Positions 9,142-18,011 of a DNA stretch of 52,902 nucleotides are shown here, one piece after another. The notes under the pieces are model-generated. The model was not told the origin of the DNA and searched no databases. It worked only from the letters and a program-made list of their open reading frames with translations. Position numbers and translations under genes: made by a program. Within the stretch, counting starts at the first letter, position 1; each line of letters starts with the position of its first letter. The stretch lies in assembly GCA_040878005.1 (NCBI GenBank), contig JBBDMW010000060.1, positions 1 to 52,902 of the forward strand. Direction: 5' to 3'. This DNA is from JBBDMW01 sp040878005. Lineage in GTDB: Bacteria; Chloroflexota; Dehalococcoidia; Lucifugimonadales; Lucifugimonadaceae.

Positions 9142-10181
9142 TACAGACGGCAGAATCTCCGGCAGCGCCCTCGACCTACAGCGCAGGGGACGGGCCGCTC
9201 CTTGATGTGAGGGACCTGAAGGTCCACTTCCCCATAAGCCGGGGCCTGATCATCCAGCGGAAGGTGGGCGCGGTGAAAGCCGTTGACGGAGTGAGCTTCT
9301 CAATCAACCCGGGCGAGACGCTCGGGCTGGTCGGCGAGAGCGGGTCCGGCAAGACGACCACCGGCCGCGCCATCATCCAGCTGACGAAGCCAACCAGTGG
9401 GGACATCATCTTCGAGGGCAAGAATCTCTCGGGCTTGAAGAGCGGAGACCTGAGGCGCACGCGCCGGCGCTTCGGCATGGTATTCCAGGACCCGTACGGC
9501 TCCCTGAACCCGCGCATGTCCGCCGGCAACATCGTGGGCGAGCCGCTGATCGTCCACAGGCTGTACGAGAACAAGGCTGACTACCGTGAGAAGGTGGCAG
9601 ACCTGTTCAACACCGTGGGCCTGAGCCCGACGATGGCTGACCGCTACCCGCACGAGTTCAGCGGCGGACAGAGGCAGCGCCTCGGCGTGGCCCGCGCCCT
9701 TGCGGTAAGACCAAGCCTGATGGTTCTGGACGAGCCAGTTTCGGCGCTTGATGTGTCGATCCAGGCACAGGTAATCAACCTTCTGCAGGACCTGCAGGAG
9801 GAGTTCAACCTGGCGTACCTGTTCATTGCCCACGACCTCTCGGTGGTGCGCCACATCAGCAACCGGGTGGCGGTGATGTACCTGGGGAGGATCGTTGAGA
9901 TAGCGGATCGGGACGAGCTGTACGACAACCCACTGCACCCGTACACCCAGGCGCTGTTGTCGGCCGTCCCGATGCCCAACCCCCTGCTTGAGCGGAAACG
10001 TGAGCGCATAGTGCTCAAGGGGGACATGCCCAGCCCGGCCAACCCGCCACCAGGCTGCGTATTCCACACCCGCTGCCCCGTGGCCATAGACGAATGCAGA
10101 GACATCGTCCCTGAATTGCGTGAAGTTGTCACGGGCCACTGGGTCGCCTGCATACGCGCTCCAGGCTACGGAGAATACTGA
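9138..10181 (+). CDS. ABC transporter ATP-binding protein (DppF-like)
   Basis: A 347-residue partner ATPase. Walker A GESGSGKT is at 66-73, signature FSGGQRQR at 174-181 and Walker B LMVLDE at 194-199; the C-terminal domain carries the family's Cys cluster. Together with the DppD-like protein it completes a five-gene importer. The TTG start lies within the overlap with the previous gene. The operon ends before the N run at 10251. Confidence 0.94.
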   Translation: MIQTAESPAAPSTYSAGDGPLLDVRDLKVHFPISRGLIIQRKVGAVKAVDGVSFSINPGETLGLVGESGSGKTTTGRAIIQLTKPTSGDIIFEGKNLSGLKSGDLRRTRRRFGMVFQDPYGSLNPRMSAGNIVGEPLIVHRLYENKADYREKVADLFNTVGLSPTMADRYPHEFSGGQRQRLGVARALAVRPSLMVLDEPVSALDVSIQAQVINLLQDLQEEFNLAYLFIAHDLSVVRHISNRVAVMYLGRIVEIADRDELYDNPLHPYTQALLSAVPMPNPLLERKRERIVLKGDMPSPANPPPGCVFHTRCPVAIDECRDIVPELREVVTGHWVACIRAPGYGEY

Positions 10182-10250
10182 CCCGCCCCGGCCATGAACA
10201 GGCTGGCTCACAGCCAAGCCCCCAACCTACGCAGTCGCGGGGCGGGGGGG

Positions 10251-10260
10251 NNNNNNNNNN
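10251..10260. other. assembly gap (10 N)
   Basis: Ten ambiguous bases follow a G-homopolymer-rich stretch between the converging DppF-like and Gfo/Idh genes. This is probably an unresolved polyG tract or short scaffold join. No gene appears to be interrupted. Confidence 0.95.
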
Positions 10261-10315
10261 GGCCCTGTCGGGCGCCTCTTCTGCTGGGGTTACACGTTGG
10301 AGCGACCGGCCGGCG

Positions 10316-11326
10316 CTACTTGTCCAGGACCACCTCGTGGCCCGTCTGCGCCGATGTCTCGGTAGCCTCCAGGACTTCCATAACGTTGCGGCCGTGCATC
10401 TGCGGGATTGGCGTGTCCTCATCGCCGCGAGCGATCGCCGCCACGAAGTCTGAGAACTCATCCAGGAAGCTGTTTCTCTCCTCCACAGGCTGGCTCTTCC
10501 ACTCGCCGTCAGTGCCAATCCAGAAGCCAGTCTGTTGGTCAGCAGCACTGCCATAGGCGATTCGGAACTTCGCCTGGCCGTTGGTGAAGAAGTAGTCAGC
10601 GCCATACTCGGTGATGCCCGTCTTCCAGGCGATCCGGCTCAGCGTGGCGACAACACCGCTCTTCCAGCGAATGAATGCCATCGACGTGTCATCACAGGGA
10701 AGCTCAGGATACGTAAATGCGCCAACCTGGGCACTCACTGTCGCGACATCATTGCCGACAATCCACAGCGTGCGGTCAATCATGTGGGTGCCGTCCATCT
10801 GGCCCATGCCGCCGCCCAGCTTGCGGTCCAGCATCCACTTGGGGCGCTTCTCCGGCTCATACGGCTTGTGCCACACATCGTGGACCATCAGCAGGTCGCC
10901 CAGTTGCTTCGATTCCACAACTTCCTTCATCATCGCCACCACTGGGAAGTAGCGCTGGGTGTGGGCAGTCATGATCTTGACGTTGTTGGCCCGTGCAGCG
11001 GCAAGCATCTCGTCACACTCAGCCAGGGTCACGGCCATTGGCTTCTCAAGGTAGATGTGCTTGCCTGCGTTCGCCGAGTCTATGGCCGCCTGCTTATGCA
11101 GCCAGTGCGGGAGAGTGCCGACGATTACGTCCACGTCGTCCCGTTCAAGTGCCTGCTTGTAGTCAGCAACGAACTCAGCTTCCGGGTGCTGCTTCTTGAG
11201 AGGCGCAACCTGCTCCTCGCGCGGCTCTGCAACAACCTTGAGCTCTGCGCCAGGCGCCTGTTTGACAACGTCTATGTAGCGGCCGCCTATCCGGCCAGTT
11301 CCAAATACTGCGACTCCAAGAGCCAT
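10316..11326 (-). CDS. Gfo/Idh/MocA family oxidoreductase
   Basis: A 336-residue NAD(P)-dependent dehydrogenase of sugar- or inositol-type substrates. The N-terminal Rossmann fold begins ALGVAVFGTGRIGG, and the family motif EKPMA with its catalytic-type Lys lies near residue 95. The C-terminal half is the alpha/beta substrate domain. An ATG at 11332 is also in frame, but AGGAG abuts it directly, whereas the same ribosome site stands 6 nt from the ATG at 11326, so I prefer the latter. Co-occurrence with MR/MLE dehydratases suggests carbohydrate or sugar-acid oxidation; the substrate is unknown. Confidence 0.88.
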   Translation of the reverse strand: MALGVAVFGTGRIGGRYIDVVKQAPGAELKVVAEPREEQVAPLKKQHPEAEFVADYKQALERDDVDVIVGTLPHWLHKQAAIDSANAGKHIYLEKPMAVTLAECDEMLAAARANNVKIMTAHTQRYFPVVAMMKEVVESKQLGDLLMVHDVWHKPYEPEKRPKWMLDRKLGGGMGQMDGTHMIDRTLWIVGNDVATVSAQVGAFTYPELPCDDTSMAFIRWKSGVVATLSRIAWKTGITEYGADYFFTNGQAKFRIAYGSAADQQTGFWIGTDGEWKSQPVEERNSFLDEFSDFVAAIARGDEDTPIPQMHGRNVMEVLEATETSAQTGHEVVLDK

Positions 11327-11430
11327 TTTCATCTCCTAAGACAAGTGCCCGGCGAACCCGGCTCGGGGCGCCAGGACTCGAGATCGATTCTGTAATGTCC
11401 CCGCAACAACCGGGTCATTGTAGACCCGAG

Positions 11431-12099
11431 TCATAGCCCCAGCACGGGCCGAAGCTCTGCAACGTGGTCGATTCGGTGATCCGGTGGAGTGAGATCATCG
11501 GGCCAGCCCTGCCCCCGGCGCACCCACGCGGTGCTCATGCCAATCGCCTTCGCACCCGCAATGTCGGAAGCGGGCGTGTCACCGGCAAACAGCGTCCGCC
11601 CAGGCTCCGGGCCGCCCAGCAGACGAAGAGCCTCGTGGAATATCTCCGGCGCTGGCTTGTCATGCCCGAAAACATGAGAGACAACTATGCAGCCGGCGAG
11701 CTTGTCGAGACCCATTGCCACGACCTTGTCCCGCTGGAATGCTGGTCCATTCGTGACTATGCCCCAGGGCACGCCTCGTGCCGAGAGATCCGACACCAGC
11801 CGTGTCACCTCATCGTCAGGCTGAAACGCGGCCGGATAAGCCGTACGGTGCCATTCAACAAGCTCAGCGACGGACCTCGTCAGGCCCGGGAATTGCTCAT
11901 ATATTCGGTCGAAAAGCTGCGGAGCGAAAACTCGCCCCCCATCATCCCACCCTTCGATTAGAGCAACCGCTTCCTCACGAGTGTGCTTGCCCCCGATGGC
12001 CTTCTCAGCGTCGTAAAGCTCGCCTGCCCAGCGCCTGACCGCCGCTGATCGGTCCGCCAGCGTGTTATCCAGGTCAAACAGCACGGCGTCATACAACAT
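11431..12099 (-). CDS. HAD family hydrolase (tandem paralog 2)
   Basis: A 222-residue HAD-IA phosphatase. Motif I FDLDNT has Asp at 9 and 11, motif II is IVTNG, the motif III Lys is in HDKPAP and motif IV is AGDTPASD. It lies 6 nt downstream of the paralogous HAD gene at 12106-12786. Both end with near-identical tails (VAELRPVL and VSELRPLL), which indicates local duplication. The substrate is unknown. Confidence 0.85.
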   Translation of the reverse strand: MLYDAVLFDLDNTLADRSAAVRRWAGELYDAEKAIGGKHTREEAVALIEGWDDGGRVFAPQLFDRIYEQFPGLTRSVAELVEWHRTAYPAAFQPDDEVTRLVSDLSARGVPWGIVTNGPAFQRDKVVAMGLDKLAGCIVVSHVFGHDKPAPEIFHEALRLLGGPEPGRTLFAGDTPASDIAGAKAIGMSTAWVRRGQGWPDDLTPPDHRIDHVAELRPVLGL

Positions 12100-12105
12100 G
12101 ACCGA

Positions 12106-12786
12106 TTACACAACCAGCAACGGCCGTAGTTCACTGACATGTCCAATCACGTAGTCAGGCGAGGGCATGTCAGAAGGATAAGCGCGGCCGTGCGACACCC
12201 AGGCTGTTCGCATCCCGACGGCGTGTGCGCCTACGATGTCCGTGTACGGGGTATCTCCGACGAACAGCACTTCCGAAGACTCCATGCCCAGTCTTTTGAG
12301 TCCCTCCAGGAAGACACCCGGAGCGGGCTTGTCCTCTCCGAATAACTGCGAAGGGATGGCAAACGGAGCAACGCCATCCAGGCCGGCGCTCTCCATCTTC
12401 CGGTACTGCTTCTCATCGCCATTGGTGACAATGCCCCACGGATAGCCGCTTTGGTTCAGTTCTGCCACGAACTCACACGCCCCCGGTATTCGACGCATAC
12501 CGGCGAGCAGTTCCGCCCAGTAAAACGCCACCAGTTCAGGAACCGTTCCGCTCATTCCCGGCCACTGTGTCAGCATGCGCTCAAACAGCACTTCCTTTGG
12601 CGCAGTGCCCCATTCGTCGTATTCCCAGACCAGGTTCATCATTCCCTCCAGGGAATGCGTGGATCGGATTGCAGAGTCACGCTCGTAAATAATCCTGAAC
12701 AGGCGCTCAAACGAGCCTGCGCGGTCAATCAGGGTATCGTCCAGGTCAAAAAGGGCGCCTCGAAAGGTCTGTTGCGTGATGGTCAT
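12106..12786 (-). CDS. HAD family hydrolase (tandem paralog 1)
   Basis: A 226-residue HAD-IA phosphatase. Motif I FDLDDT has Asp at 14 and 16, motif II is IVTNG, the motif III Lys is in EDKPAP and motif IV is VGDTPYTD. The order of motifs and the C-terminal ELRP tail match the adjacent downstream gene, so the pair arose by tandem duplication and has since diverged. The stop is followed 6 nt later by the ATG of the paralog, so they are probably co-transcribed. Confidence 0.85.
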   Translation of the reverse strand: MTITQQTFRGALFDLDDTLIDRAGSFERLFRIIYERDSAIRSTHSLEGMMNLVWEYDEWGTAPKEVLFERMLTQWPGMSGTVPELVAFYWAELLAGMRRIPGACEFVAELNQSGYPWGIVTNGDEKQYRKMESAGLDGVAPFAIPSQLFGEDKPAPGVFLEGLKRLGMESSEVLFVGDTPYTDIVGAHAVGMRTAWVSHGRAYPSDMPSPDYVIGHVSELRPLLVV

Positions 12787-12817
12787 GAATATTTTGGTAC
12801 TACTGGAAACATGGCCT

Positions 12818-12849
12818 CAGCAGGGGCGCACGCTGATGCGCCCCTGCTG
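12818..12849 (-). terminator. 13-bp hairpin between DgoD-like and HAD genes
   Basis: Perfect 13-bp stem (12818-12830 with 12837-12849) and a 6-nt loop, located just past the stop of the 12895-14022 gene on its strand. No long T-run follows, so efficiency as an intrinsic terminator is uncertain. It probably separates that gene from the HAD pair. Confidence 0.6.
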
Positions 12850-12894
12850 TTGTGGCCCGTGATTTAACCGAATGTAGTGCAGGAAGCAGGTGCC

Positions 12895-14022
12895 CTACAC
12901 GTCCGCAACCGAGTTGTCCTCGGCGTTCCAGGAGCCTCCGCGCACGGCCTGCCGGTCTTCGTACGGCCTGCTGGCGATTACATCCTCGTCCAGGTCGACA
13001 CCCAGGCCGGGCGCCGTAGGCAGGTCGAAATAGCCATTCGTGATGGTCAGGGGGTTCTTCTGCACCTTGTCATGCCACGGCATGTCACGCGCCGTCTCAA
13101 GAATGAGGAAGTTGGGCACCGTAGCACAGACATGCAGGCTTGCCGCCGCAGCTATCGGACCGTTGGGGTTGTGCGGAGCAAACTTGACGTACTCGATCTC
13201 CGCCATCGATGCAATGCGGCGGATCTCGGAAATGCCTCCTGTGTGGGCGATGTCCGGCTGGATCACATCCACAAGGCCACGGTGGAGCAGTTCACGGAAG
13301 CCCCAGCGGAAGAATAGGCGCTCGCCGGTCGCCAGGTCGGTCCGGTGCCCGGCCTTTCGAACCAGGGCCAGTGCATCCAGGTTCTCCGGTGGGATCGGCT
13401 CTTCAAAGAAGAGCAGGTTGAAATCCTCAATCCCATCGATCTGCCTGATCGCAAGGCTGGGCCGTGCCCGTCCATGGTTGTCGATCATGATGTCCACGTC
13501 AGGACCCAACTCGCGGCGCATCTCGCCTATCTTCTCCCGCAGCGCCCCTGCAACGTCCCTTTCGTGGAAGCTCTCCTGGCCCACGATCCAACCGCCGGTC
13601 TTGAACGCGCTGAAACCCTGGTCCACGACCTCGCGGCCGCCTTTCAAGTCCTGGGCATGCGTGTAGGCCCGGACACGGTCCCGTACGGCCCCGCCCAGCA
13701 GCTTGTAGACCGGCTGGTTGTACACCTTGCCCGTGATGTCCCAGAGCGCGATGTCTATGGCAGCCATCGCAGAGCCCATCACCACGCCGCCGCGCCAGAA
13801 GCCGTGGCGGTACATGATCTGCCACGCCTTCTCGATTTCGGTCGGGTCACGCCCCTCGAGCCGGCCGGCCAAGAGGTGGATTCCCTGTTCCACCGCCCGT
13901 TCGTGCCTCTCAAGGGTGCCTTCGCCCCAGCCGTGCACACCCTCGTCAGTCTCCACCTTCGCCAGCACCCAGTTGCGGCGTATCCCGTGCATGATGAACG
14001 TCTTGACACCTGTGATCTTCAA
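12895..14022 (-). CDS. MR/MLE enolase-superfamily dehydratase (galactonate dehydratase-like)
   Basis: A 375-residue enzyme of the mandelate racemase/muconate lactonizing family. Metal ligands appear at Asp181, Glu207 (FFEEP) and Glu234 (TGERL), and catalytic-type His at 183 and 284 (APHN). This spacing is that of D-galactonate dehydratase-like sugar-acid dehydratases, which convert an aldonic acid to its 2-keto-3-deoxy derivative. The start is a TTG with GGAG 8 nt upstream. Two other MR/MLE enzymes lie at 22.9 and 45.2 kb. The exact sugar acid cannot be inferred. Confidence 0.85.
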   Translation of the reverse strand: MKITGVKTFIMHGIRRNWVLAKVETDEGVHGWGEGTLERHERAVEQGIHLLAGRLEGRDPTEIEKAWQIMYRHGFWRGGVVMGSAMAAIDIALWDITGKVYNQPVYKLLGGAVRDRVRAYTHAQDLKGGREVVDQGFSAFKTGGWIVGQESFHERDVAGALREKIGEMRRELGPDVDIMIDNHGRARPSLAIRQIDGIEDFNLLFFEEPIPPENLDALALVRKAGHRTDLATGERLFFRWGFRELLHRGLVDVIQPDIAHTGGISEIRRIASMAEIEYVKFAPHNPNGPIAAAASLHVCATVPNFLILETARDMPWHDKVQKNPLTITNGYFDLPTAPGLGVDLDEDVIASRPYEDRQAVRGGSWNAEDNSVADV

Positions 14023-14189
14023 CTACGCTTCTCCTGAAATTGATGAGGGTTGCTGGATTCGGGACGCGGAACAGCGCGCCGGACCGGGGAATTCTAGTCC
14101 AGCCAGCGAATATCCGGTAGCGCGAAGGTCTTGGCAGAAGTCCCCAGTGCAGAACTATCGACCGGTGCGCCCAAGCATATCGAACCTTA

Positions 14190-15920
14190 TCAGCGGGCGG
14201 CTGGCAACGGAAAAATCAGCGTGTCGCCATCGGGGTTGGATCCGAAGACAAAGACCGCGCCCGGCGAAACATCAACGATGACCAAGCTGCTTCCATCGTC
14301 CATTTCCTCTGTCTCATAGTCCATTGTGAAGTGGAGTCCTTCAAACACTGACCGGTCCGGGATGATGATCCGGGTCACATCCTCCGGCAACTCCATGACA
14401 TCGTCTACGTCCTCCATACCCTCGATGCCATAGTCACTCTGGTTGTCATAGGAAGTGAACAGGTGGCCATACGTGCCATCCAATCCATAGCCAATGCCGT
14501 AAATCCGGTACTCTGGCAGGTAATGACTCAGCTGGCGGAAGCTCCCCCCGCCCACGGACGCTGTGAATATGACTGTGTTGCCCGAGTCGAACTCTTTCAG
14601 CCGCGTAGTGATCTGTTTCCAGTAGTTGTCGCTCACGTCCACGTTGTACTGGCGGGTGCGTCCACCAACGCCATAGGCGTTTCCTTCCACCTGGGCGATG
14701 ATCATACGCACCGGGTCCATCCCGCCCGGCTGGGCGGCAGCGTGTATGGCCTTGGGGAGATACATGAATCCCAGGATGTTGGCCAATGCGAGCACGCCAA
14801 CGATCGCAGCCACGCGCGAGTAGCGCGTCAGGAAACGGGCCTGGTTGGCCAGCACAGCGCGTCCGTCGCTCCGCAACTGGAATCCCTCGATGGAAGCGCC
14901 CATCCAAAGAAATAGCGGCGGCAAGATCAATAGCACATATCCAAGCTGGCCGGTATGAATCGCCAGGAAAGAAACCGTCGCAGGAGCGGCCCAGAGAATG
15001 AAGAAAAGCCGGTCGCGCGACTTCAGGGCAGCCAGCGGCCTGATGCCACGGCGGTATGCCAGCCCAATAATCGCCAGGCCTATGTTGAGGCCAAGCAAAA
15101 TTCCTACCACTACGAAGAGGACATTTTGCGCCAGGCCGGGAAGCCTTCCGGACAACAGTGAAGTCTGCCCGCCCGCCAGTGCGGCCAGGGCAGCGGACTC
15201 ACGTATGTAAACCCACGGACCTCCCGAGAGCCAGAGCAGGGGAACGAGCCAGAGCAGGGACACGCCCGCCAGGGTTGCGCCGGCACGAATTTTGTATGGC
15301 CGCGGAAAGCTCCATACCGTGAATAGCCAGAGTGGCAACAGGAAGACCATGCCGGTCTGGCGGAAGGACCCGAGCAGGGCGAGAAGGACGCTCGCGAGGA
15401 TCAGGTGCCTAACTGAGCCCTTGGTCCGCCCAACGTAACAGGCCCATACAAACGGCAGTGCCACCGCCACTTCAACGGTGTACGTCAGGGCAACTGAACT
15501 GTAGTACCACAGTATCGGCGATAGCCCGAACAGTATCGCCGTGATCACGGCATACCGGTTGGACATGAAACTCCGGCCCAACACAAAGAGGGCGGCAGGC
15601 GCCACACCGCCGCCTATGGCGCTCAACAGCGTAAAGCTGGCATTGGCATCGCCTGTGAAGAAGTTCAGCATCCGGCCCAGGACAATGTACCCAATGTAGC
15701 CCGGCGGATGAGGCTGATGATGCTGCAGATCAAACGTCCTGGTCGCCATCGCAAATTGAGCGGCGTCCCAGTTGATCAGGAACTCGCTGCGGAATGGCAG
15801 CCTGAGGATCAAAAACCCGAAGAACAACCCCAGGAAAATCAGGGTGTTCCGGTTAGTCAGGTATCTCACTACAACAGGCAAGCTGGATGCCCTGGGCAGG
15901 TATGGTAGAGCCAAATTCAA
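14190..15920 (-). CDS. GT-C superfamily membrane glycosyltransferase (PMT/GT39-like)
   Basis: A 576-residue polytopic membrane protein. A first helix near residues 27-45 is followed by an external loop with the acidic NWDAAQFA motif and a His/Pro-rich segment (HHQPHPPG). About ten further hydrophobic helices and a soluble C-terminal domain of about 160 residues follow. This is the layout of lipid-linked sugar transferases of the GT-C fold. It could glycosylate surface polymers or proteins, perhaps including S-layer or filament proteins, but that is speculation. The start is a TTG at 15920. Confidence 0.7.
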   Translation of the reverse strand: MNLALPYLPRASSLPVVVRYLTNRNTLIFLGLFFGFLILRLPFRSEFLINWDAAQFAMATRTFDLQHHQPHPPGYIGYIVLGRMLNFFTGDANASFTLLSAIGGGVAPAALFVLGRSFMSNRYAVITAILFGLSPILWYYSSVALTYTVEVAVALPFVWACYVGRTKGSVRHLILASVLLALLGSFRQTGMVFLLPLWLFTVWSFPRPYKIRAGATLAGVSLLWLVPLLWLSGGPWVYIRESAALAALAGGQTSLLSGRLPGLAQNVLFVVVGILLGLNIGLAIIGLAYRRGIRPLAALKSRDRLFFILWAAPATVSFLAIHTGQLGYVLLILPPLFLWMGASIEGFQLRSDGRAVLANQARFLTRYSRVAAIVGVLALANILGFMYLPKAIHAAAQPGGMDPVRMIIAQVEGNAYGVGGRTRQYNVDVSDNYWKQITTRLKEFDSGNTVIFTASVGGGSFRQLSHYLPEYRIYGIGYGLDGTYGHLFTSYDNQSDYGIEGMEDVDDVMELPEDVTRIIIPDRSVFEGLHFTMDYETEEMDDGSSLVIVDVSPGAVFVFGSNPDGDTLIFPLPAAR

Positions 15921-16094
15921 AAAGGAGATCTCACCTGATTTACGCGCAAACCGCCAACCCTACTGATATCGTTTTACCACCTGGCTGATAACGATATGTT
16001 CACCAAACAGATACCTCTGCGTCAGTCTGGAGCATCCATGCCCTCTGCTGAACTAAGTCACCGGGAACCCGGATCGGATCGCCCCGCCCGTCGC

Positions 16095-17036
16095 CTACAC
16101 CTTCGGGATAACTTCATCGGCAAACAGGCGCATTGACTCCTTCTCTTCCATGAACGGGAAAACCACCATGAATTGCGTAACGCCAAGCTCTGTGTAGCGC
16201 TTGAGCAGGTCTACGGCGCCCGCCGTGTCCCCGATGTACGCCCTGGCACGCCTTTCGCGGTATTCGTCCGGGGTCAACCCTTCCCGCTCTGCCACTCGTT
16301 GCACACGCTGCTGAACATCCTGCTCCGTCTTGCCCACCACGAAGGTCATGAAATGGCTCTTGCGTATTCGGTCGAAGTTCGAGCCCTCTTCCGCACAGGC
16401 CTGCTCCAATTTCTCAAGGGTCTCGCCGTAAGTCGCCGGGTCAGGAGCGCCGCCCATGTTGACGGCATCCGCATGACGTGCCATCACCCGCAGCATCCGA
16501 GGCTTTGAGCCCCCGATCAGGACCGGCGGGTGCGGCTTTTGGGTTGGCTTGGGCGCAGACACCGCGTTTTCAACGTTGTAGTGCTTTCCGTTGAACGTGG
16601 TCATGGGCTGCGTCCACAGACCTTTGATTATCTCCAGGCCTTCTATGAAGCGATCCACGCGCTCACCGGCGGACGGGAACGGTATGCCGTAGGCGTGGTA
16701 CTCCACATCCTTCCAGCCTGCTCCAACCCCAAATTCCAGCCTGCCGTCAGAAATCATATCCACGCTGGCCGCAATCTTCGCCAGGATGGCCGGGTTGCGG
16801 TAGGACATACACGTTACCAGTGAGCCAAGGCGTATGTCCTTCACTTCCACTGCAAGCGCAGTCAAAAGTGTCCAGCAGTCCAGGCAGTTCTGATCAGGGT
16901 TGGTCGGGTCCTGCATGAAGTGGTCCGACGACCAGATGGAACTGAAACCGTTGCCGCTGCAGTTGTGGGCAAGTTCCGCCACCTGCTCATAGGTGAACCC
17001 AAACGCCGGCTCTATCTGTAGTCCAAACTGCGCCAT
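16095..17036 (-). CDS. LLM-class flavin/F420-dependent oxidoreductase
   Basis: A 313-residue luciferase-like TIM-barrel oxidoreductase. Typical segments are SIWSSDHF near 33, the RLGSLVT strand near 70-77, a GRLEFGVGAGW loop near 98-108, and PVLIGGSKPRML near 170. These match the F420-type branch (TIGR03560-like). The substrate and cofactor choice cannot be fixed from sequence. The family is abundant in Actinobacteria and Chloroflexota. Confidence 0.85.
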   Translation of the reverse strand: MAQFGLQIEPAFGFTYEQVAELAHNCSGNGFSSIWSSDHFMQDPTNPDQNCLDCWTLLTALAVEVKDIRLGSLVTCMSYRNPAILAKIAASVDMISDGRLEFGVGAGWKDVEYHAYGIPFPSAGERVDRFIEGLEIIKGLWTQPMTTFNGKHYNVENAVSAPKPTQKPHPPVLIGGSKPRMLRVMARHADAVNMGGAPDPATYGETLEKLEQACAEEGSNFDRIRKSHFMTFVVGKTEQDVQQRVQRVAEREGLTPDEYRERRARAYIGDTAGAVDLLKRYTELGVTQFMVVFPFMEEKESMRLFADEVIPKV

Positions 17037-17115
17037 ATCCAGTGTTCCTTCCAGTAGTGGTTCCTGGCCAACGGACAGGTTGCGCCGGTGCGCCCCTTAT
17101 CCGCGGCCCGTTTGT

Positions 17116-17814
17116 TTACCTGTTGCCTGCCAACGCCGCGATTTCAGTGTGGCTGCGGGGTGACTGTATCGTCTGCCAGGCCTCAGCCTCCAGCATCCGC
17201 ACCAGGTCTTCATTCATGCCGGTCGCCGAAGCTACCTCGCCGGGAGTCCGGCCTGTGCCATCTTTAAGCCCCAGCCGAAGTGACATTACCGTGGCATGCT
17301 GCCCAGGGAGCGAAGCGACAGCCAATTCTACAAAGCGGCGTGCCGCATCCTGCGGTATGGAGCGGGAATGGCCGTCGATGGCTCGAAAAAGGCGGTCCAT
17401 TGTCTTTGTGCGCCCCATCGCCAGCATACGCATGGCGGCGCGCCGGTGCACGCGTGGGTCAGGGTGGGCCAGCGCCGGCACAGATTCCAGCGCAACGCCT
17501 TCCAGGCACAGCCATCCTTCCCGTTCCCTCGAATGCCTCAGGCCGTAAACGGCCAGTTCCCATCTTGCCACATCATCGCTCACCAGCAGCAGCCTCAGTA
17601 CAGCTATGGATTCACGATCACCCAACTTCCCAAGGTCAGCTGCTGCCTGCCGCCTGACGGCTTCATCACCGTCCTCCAACCGTCGTGCCAGTTGCTGCAC
17701 AAGGCCATGATTCGCCGCGCCCAACTCGGCCGCAACACGCTGGAGGTGGGAGCTTTCATCTTCATCAAGTGACGGCCCAAGAGGGAGGTACCCATTGTCA
17801 TACTGGCCGGTCAT
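17116..17814 (-). CDS. HEAT-repeat protein with C-terminal sigma-70 region 4-like HTH
   Basis: A 232-residue protein from the ATG at 17814. The frame stays open to 18009, only 2 nt from the divergent gene's start, which leaves no room for promoters; an ATG at 17880 would add a Cys-rich extension. Residues 25-150 form HEAT/armadillo-type helical repeats, including DEAVRRQAAADLGKL and DPRVHRRAAMRML. Residues 162-218 resemble sigma factor region 4: an RLGLKDG loop, then PGEVASATGM as the first HTH helix and a recognition-like helix up to EAEAWQTI. No region 2 is present, so it is not a working sigma factor. It may tether a scaffold to DNA or RNA polymerase; function unknown. Confidence 0.65.
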   Translation of the reverse strand: MTGQYDNGYLPLGPSLDEDESSHLQRVAAELGAANHGLVQQLARRLEDGDEAVRRQAAADLGKLGDRESIAVLRLLLVSDDVARWELAVYGLRHSREREGWLCLEGVALESVPALAHPDPRVHRRAAMRMLAMGRTKTMDRLFRAIDGHSRSIPQDAARRFVELAVASLPGQHATVMSLRLGLKDGTGRTPGEVASATGMNEDLVRMLEAEAWQTIQSPRSHTEIAALAGNR

Positions 17815-18011
17815 ATCTGTATGCTGCCGTAGGCACGGTGCAGCGGCCACGCTCTGGCCAGCACACCGGCCGCACATAACCGCCGCATAATGTGAGCCGA
17901 AATATGCGGAAATCCATTTCTGCTTGCGACCTATCGAGTCTACCACGGGGTTTCGCAGCCATATGAAACCAGTCGGCAGCGAAACACGAGTACACAGGAG
18001 CATCACCACGG

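Noticed and set aside
10535..11395. 286-codon plus-strand frame across the Gfo/Idh gene
   Set aside because: Antisense shadow of a well-supported dehydrogenase.
17815..18009. Upstream extension of the HEAT-sigma4 gene to 18009
   Set aside because: It would leave 2 nt between divergent start codons, and the added sequence has no repeat character. The Cys-rich part from 17880 remains a weak alternative.
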